Source: Marinirhabdus sp050859505
GTDB taxonomy: Bacteria > Bacteroidota > Bacteroidia > Flavobacteriales > Flavobacteriaceae
Direction of reading: 5' to 3'
Length of the DNA: 64,000 nt
Assembly: GCF_050859505.1 (NCBI RefSeq)
Contig: NZ_CP193934.1
Location: forward strand, 2,604,001-2,668,000
Shown: in pieces, positions 61,173-64,000 of the stretch
Layout: every line of letters starts with the position of its first letter
How positions within the stretch are numbered: the stretch's first letter is position 1
Position numbers and translations under genes: made by a program
The notes under the pieces: generated by a model
Told to the model about the DNA's origin: nothing
The model's database searches: none
What the model saw: the letters and a program-made list of their open reading frames with translations, nothing else

Positions 61173-61751
61173 ATGGCTACCCTTCAGAAAAGCATAGACA
61201 AACGGAACGCATTAATAAAGGCAACTATTGAGTTGGTAAACAACAATGGTTTCCACGCAACATCTATGAGTAAAATTGCTAAAATGGCCAACGTCTCCCC
61301 TGCTACTATCTACTTATATTTTGAAAACAAGCAGGATTTAGTCAACAAAACCTACATTGAAGTTAAAGCGGATTATACCAACTATGCCTTTGCTACCTAT
61401 AAAGGAAATATGACGGTGGAAGCTGGTTTTAAATTGATCTGGCATCGTATTGCCGATTTTAAGCTGAAAGAATGTGAAAATGCGATGTTCTTGGCCCAAT
61501 GTGATAATACACCTATGATTGATGAGCCCAGCAGACAGGAAGGTATAAAGCACTTACAGCCCCTACTCGACCTTTGGGCACGCGGGAAAGAAGAAGGAAT
61601 TATAAAGCCTTTATCAGATTATCTGTTGTATGCGTATAGTATTAATCCGTTGTCGTTTTTATTGATGGCTCAAAATCGGGGTGCTTTTCAGTTGGATACA
61701 ACTCATATGGAAGAAGCCTATCTGGCGGCCTGGAACAGTATTAAAGTTTAA
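61173..61751 (+). CDS. TetR/AcrR-family transcriptional regulator
   Basis: The start at ATG 61173 gives 192 residues. The N-terminal HTH has KRNALIKATIELVNNNGFHATSMSKIAKMANVSPATIYLYFENKQDLVNKTY, the full TetR signature. The ligand domain that follows is all-helical and non-conserved. It is first in an operon with a nitroreductase and a DJ-1/PfpI protein, and a palindromic operator overlaps its promoter. It probably represses the operon and is released by electrophiles or quinone-like ligands. Confidence 0.92.
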   Translation: MATLQKSIDKRNALIKATIELVNNNGFHATSMSKIAKMANVSPATIYLYFENKQDLVNKTYIEVKADYTNYAFATYKGNMTVEAGFKLIWHRIADFKLKECENAMFLAQCDNTPMIDEPSRQEGIKHLQPLLDLWARGKEEGIIKPLSDYLLYAYSINPLSFLLMAQNRGAFQLDTTHMEEAYLAAWNSIKV

Positions 61752-61783
61752 AACAAATTAGATATAAATAACAAAAATTGAAT

Positions 61784-62416
61784 ATGGAATTATTAGATAA
61801 ATTAAAGTGGAGATACGCTGCCAAAGCAATGAACGGAGAAACGGTAGCTGAAGATAAAATAGAACGCATACTAGAAGCTGCGCGTTTAGCTCCTACCTCT
61901 AGCGGATTACAACCTTTCGAAATTATTGTAGTTAAAAACCAGGATATTAAAGAAAAAATTAGACCTGTCGCTTGGAATCAGTCAGTAGTAACTGAATGTT
62001 CTCACCTCCTCGTATTTGCGGCCTGGGATACGTATACGGCAGATCGGATTAATTATATGTTCGATTTAACCAATGAGATTCGTGGGTTTAAAAACGAAGG
62101 ATGGGAAAATTACAGACAACAACTTCTTAAATCGTATCCACAGAAAGATGCAGAAGAAAATTTTCAGCACGCCGCGAAGCAAGCGTATATCGGCTTTTCA
62201 CAAGCGCTTATAGCTGCCGCTTTCGAAGGTGTAGATGCAACACCTATGGAAGGTTTTGACCCTGTAGCTGTAGATAAGATTTTAGGATTGCGAGAAAAAG
62301 GGTTACGTAGTGCTGTGCTCCTACCGTTAGGGTATAGACAAGAAGACGAAGACTGGTTAGTGAATCTGGAAAAGGTGAGAAAACCTATGAAAGATTTTGT
62401 AACGGTACTAAACTAG
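61784..62416 (+). CDS. NAD(P)H-dependent nitroreductase, NfsB-like
   Basis: The start at ATG 61784 gives 210 residues. The FMN-binding start is LKWRYAAKAMNG with RLAPTSSGLQPFEIIVVKN. QAYIGFSQALIAAAFEGVDATPMEGFDP covers the substrate helix and loop, and GLREKGLRSAVLLPLGYRQEDEDW ends the fold. This matches the NfsB/oxygen-insensitive nitroreductase group. It probably detoxifies nitro compounds or quinones using FMN. It is 32 bases after tetR and 33 before the DJ-1 gene. Confidence 0.9.
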   Translation: MELLDKLKWRYAAKAMNGETVAEDKIERILEAARLAPTSSGLQPFEIIVVKNQDIKEKIRPVAWNQSVVTECSHLLVFAAWDTYTADRINYMFDLTNEIRGFKNEGWENYRQQLLKSYPQKDAEENFQHAAKQAYIGFSQALIAAAFEGVDATPMEGFDPVAVDKILGLREKGLRSAVLLPLGYRQEDEDWLVNLEKVRKPMKDFVTVLN

Positions 62417-62449
62417 AAAACAACACCTACGATTATAATTACCAAGCAT

Positions 62450-63256
62450 ATGAAAATTACACCACTAGTAGCAATACTACTCACAGTAATTACAGCATCA
62501 AGCTGTACAAACACAAAGACGAAAGTACCTTCTGAAAAAGTTTCAGAAGAAAAAACAGAATTAAAAAAAGAAAAAGAAATGAACGTATTATTTGTATTAA
62601 CATCTCACGATAAATTAGGAGATACCGGAAAGAAAACAGGATTTTGGGTTGAAGAATTTGCAAACCCATACTACACTTTATTAGATAAAGGCGTACACAT
62701 TACCATTGCTACCCCAAAAGGAGGTGCTGCACCTATTGATCCAAGTAGCGATACGGAAGATGCTGCAACAGAAGCAACTAAGCGCTATGATAAAGATGCG
62801 GAAGCACAAGCTAGAATTGCGAACACAAAGGTATTAGCCGATATGAATCCAGACGATTTTGACGCGGTGTTCTATCCAGGAGGTCACGGACCGTTATGGG
62901 ATTTAGCAACAGACGCTTTTTCTATTGCTTTAATAGAAAAGTTTAACAGCCAGAATAAGCCCGTAGCATTTGTATGCCACGCGCCAGCAGCTCTTAAAAA
63001 CGTAACTGATGGCAATGGAAATGCCTTAGTTAAAGGTAAAAAAGTTACCGGATTTACAAATTCTGAAGAACAAGCAGTTGGTCTTACAGACGTTGTGCCA
63101 TTTTTGGTTGAAGATATGCTACAAGCAAATGGAGGTATTTACTCTAAAAAAGAGGACTGGGCAGCGTATGCAATCCAGGATGGTAATTTAATTACGGGTC
63201 AGAATCCGGCGTCATCGGAGCTGGTTGCTGAAAAGCTATTAGAAAATTTGAAATAG
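62450..63256 (+). CDS. DJ-1/PfpI-family protein (Hsp31-like), lipoprotein-anchored
   Basis: The 268-residue protein has a lipoprotein signal (ILLTVITASSCTN, Cys19) and an acidic/Lys linker, then a DJ-1/PfpI domain of the Hsp31/class III glyoxalase type: GFWVEEFANPYY (Glu68/Glu69), DAVFYPGGHGPLWDL, and the nucleophile elbow AFVCHAPAAL (Cys176, His177). Cytoplasmic homologues act on methylglyoxal or as chaperones. The lipid anchor would place this one in the periplasm. It is third in the TetR-nitroreductase operon and ends at a terminator. Confidence 0.88.
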   Translation: MKITPLVAILLTVITASSCTNTKTKVPSEKVSEEKTELKKEKEMNVLFVLTSHDKLGDTGKKTGFWVEEFANPYYTLLDKGVHITIATPKGGAAPIDPSSDTEDAATEATKRYDKDAEAQARIANTKVLADMNPDDFDAVFYPGGHGPLWDLATDAFSIALIEKFNSQNKPVAFVCHAPAALKNVTDGNGNALVKGKKVTGFTNSEEQAVGLTDVVPFLVEDMLQANGGIYSKKEDWAAYAIQDGNLITGQNPASSELVAEKLLENLK

Positions 63257-63272
63257 TATCTCTTCACTTACC

Positions 63273-63306
63273 AAAAAGGTTGTCCGTAGTGGGCAACCTT
63301 TTTTGT
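63273..63306 (+). terminator. Rho-independent terminator of the tetR operon
   Basis: AAAAAGGTTG(TCC)...(GG)CAACCTTTTT: a ten-base stem with a small internal mismatch, followed by T-run. Confidence 0.85.
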
Positions 63307-63425
63307 TTTAGGGTTACTGGTTTTTTGTTGCTGAAAAAACTATGTATTCAAAAAGAAATATTTATAGCGTACCTTAGTAAAAGAAACTGTAATGAAGTTG
63401 AGAGCAATTTAAAAAAGCAAAAGCT

Positions 63426-63749
63426 ATGGAAAGAAAAAGTTACGATACCGTTACCGAAGCGATGGCCGACCTTAGAAAGCTTGGGTATACTATTGATTTT
63501 TCAATTTTAACCGAAAAAGAATGTCTTATTTGCCACTTAACCGCCACAGAATTATCCCCAGATGATTTCGAAATTGACCAATTTTATAGGTTTGAAGGCG
63601 ACAGCGACCCGGGAGATGAAATGATTGTGTATGCGATTTCCTCGAATAAAGATAATTTGAAAGGAATCGTAGTAAACGCCTATGGAATGTATGCAGATAA
63701 TGCATCGTCTGCCATCGTTAAAAAATTGAATATGCCTCCAGGGCAATGA
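63426..63749 (+). CDS. Small conserved protein (family misannotated as PRPP synthetase)
   Basis: A 107-residue acidic protein: YDTVTEAMADLRKLGYTIDFSI, ECLICHL, DDFEIDQFYRFEGDSDPGDEMIVYAIS, and LKGIVVNAYGMYAD. I recognise the YDTxxEAxxxLxxxGYxxDF...FEIDxFYRFEGxSxPxDexxxYAI...GxxxxAYGxYA pattern as a bacteroidotal family often labelled phosphoribosylpyrophosphate synthetase, although it is far too short and lacks the PRPP-binding motif. The real function is unknown. ATG 63426 is preferred over the overlapping frame upstream. Confidence 0.75.
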   Translation: MERKSYDTVTEAMADLRKLGYTIDFSILTEKECLICHLTATELSPDDFEIDQFYRFEGDSDPGDEMIVYAISSNKDNLKGIVVNAYGMYADNASSAIVKKLNMPPGQ

Positions 63750-63762
63750 GAACAATTTATGA

Positions 63763-63930
63763 TCTATATCTAGTGTAGCTAATTCGGCTTCTCCCTCGCG
63801 CTTCTATTGGATTGTTTTAAAGGACGAATTTGTAAATGATAGAATTAAAATTTATGTAGACGCCAGCAATATCCCACAAATGGTAGTTCTTAAAGACGAT
63901 GGTACGGTACAGAAGCGCATTCTTGAATAA
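63763..63930 (+). pseudogene. C-terminal coding remnant without a start codon
   Basis: An open frame from just after a TGA at 63760-63762 to TAA 63928-63930 encodes FYWIVLKDEFVNDRIKIYVD...IPQMVVLKDDGTVQKRILE, which looks like genuine protein (beta-strand pattern, balanced codons). Apart from an internal Met there is no usable ATG, GTG or TTG at its beginning. It is probably a 3' gene fragment, or another case of non-canonical initiation. Confidence 0.4.
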
Positions 63931-63967
63931 TGTTATAAAAATAAACGATTACCTTTCAATTGCATAA

Positions 63968-64000
63968 CAAAAAATCCAGCGAAGGTAGCTTCGCTGGATT
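63968..64000. terminator. Rho-independent terminator cut by the window end
   Basis: AATCCAGCGAAG pairs with CTTCGCTGGATT around GTAG. An A-run precedes it; the T-run side is cut off by the end of the window. Confidence 0.75.

Noticed and set aside
1..64000. tRNA or rRNA genes
   Set aside because: No cloverleaf-like segments with T-loop GTTCRA consensus and no rRNA sequence were found on reading intergenic regions; a tRNAscan run would settle it.

Overview
The window is a chromosomal segment of a marine-type member of the Flavobacteriaceae (Bacteroidota). The evidence is the low GC content, Bacteroidota-type -7 promoter elements (TAnnTTTG), near absence of Shine-Dalgarno sequences, a type IX secretion C-terminal sorting domain, LytS/LytTR two-component genes, and small families typical of flavobacteria (Lacal_2735-like, DUF6090-like, DUF6252-like). 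The genus cannot be decided from the sequence alone. No rRNA, tRNA, CRISPR array or complete transposon was seen.

Layout. 1-441: end of an OmpA-family gene. 531-6775: a biosynthetic cluster with an FAD oxidoreductase, a methyltransferase, a type III polyketide synthase, a FabI-like SDR, a FabZ-like dehydratase, a ketosynthase and a stand-alone ACP, followed by an rlmI-like rRNA methyltransferase. 8-22 kb: mostly housekeeping and redox genes (HPF, TerC, nitroreductase, OYE, succinate-semialdehyde-type dehydrogenase, M28 peptidase, MFS efflux, DoxX-like proteins, alpha/beta hydrolase), plus an Asp-box T9SS protein with a truncated duplicate beside it.

22.2-29.4 kb: a visibly more AT-rich defence island on the minus strand. 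It holds two adjacent reverse transcriptases matching the type 3 defence-associated RT pair (Drt3a/Drt3b). A 126-nt spacer follows them, with an ACACAC tract and a terminator hairpin (candidate DRT3 ncRNA). A Cas4/RecB-like plus DnaQ-like (DUF2779) nuclease follows immediately. This is the strongest candidate for unusual biology; the nuclease linkage may be the new part.

29.4-47.6 kb: esterase, TolQ-like membrane protein, a LytS/LytTR pair behind a 163-bp inverted-repeat element, an S41 peptidase with a perfect 34-bp palindrome at its 5' end, DUF1206 protein, acyl-CoA dehydrogenase, the ybbP-ybbA/tesA divergent cluster, a one-domain degenerate DEAD helicase, thiE, a CocE-type hydrolase between two paralogous small genes, and an AraC regulator.

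47.8-55.0 kb: a plus-strand run of exported proteins and lipoproteins led by an OmpA-domain protein and a lipoprotein with a CHAT/caspase-like His-Cys dyad, followed by unrecognised secreted proteins and DUF6252-like lipoproteins, with two apparently frameshifted small genes. 55.2-64 kb: cold-shock protein, an unusual zinc-ribbon/SDR protein, an LLM oxidoreductase, a hybrid histidine kinase with ten 21-residue coiled-coil repeats, and a TetR-nitroreductase-DJ-1 stress operon with a visible operator.
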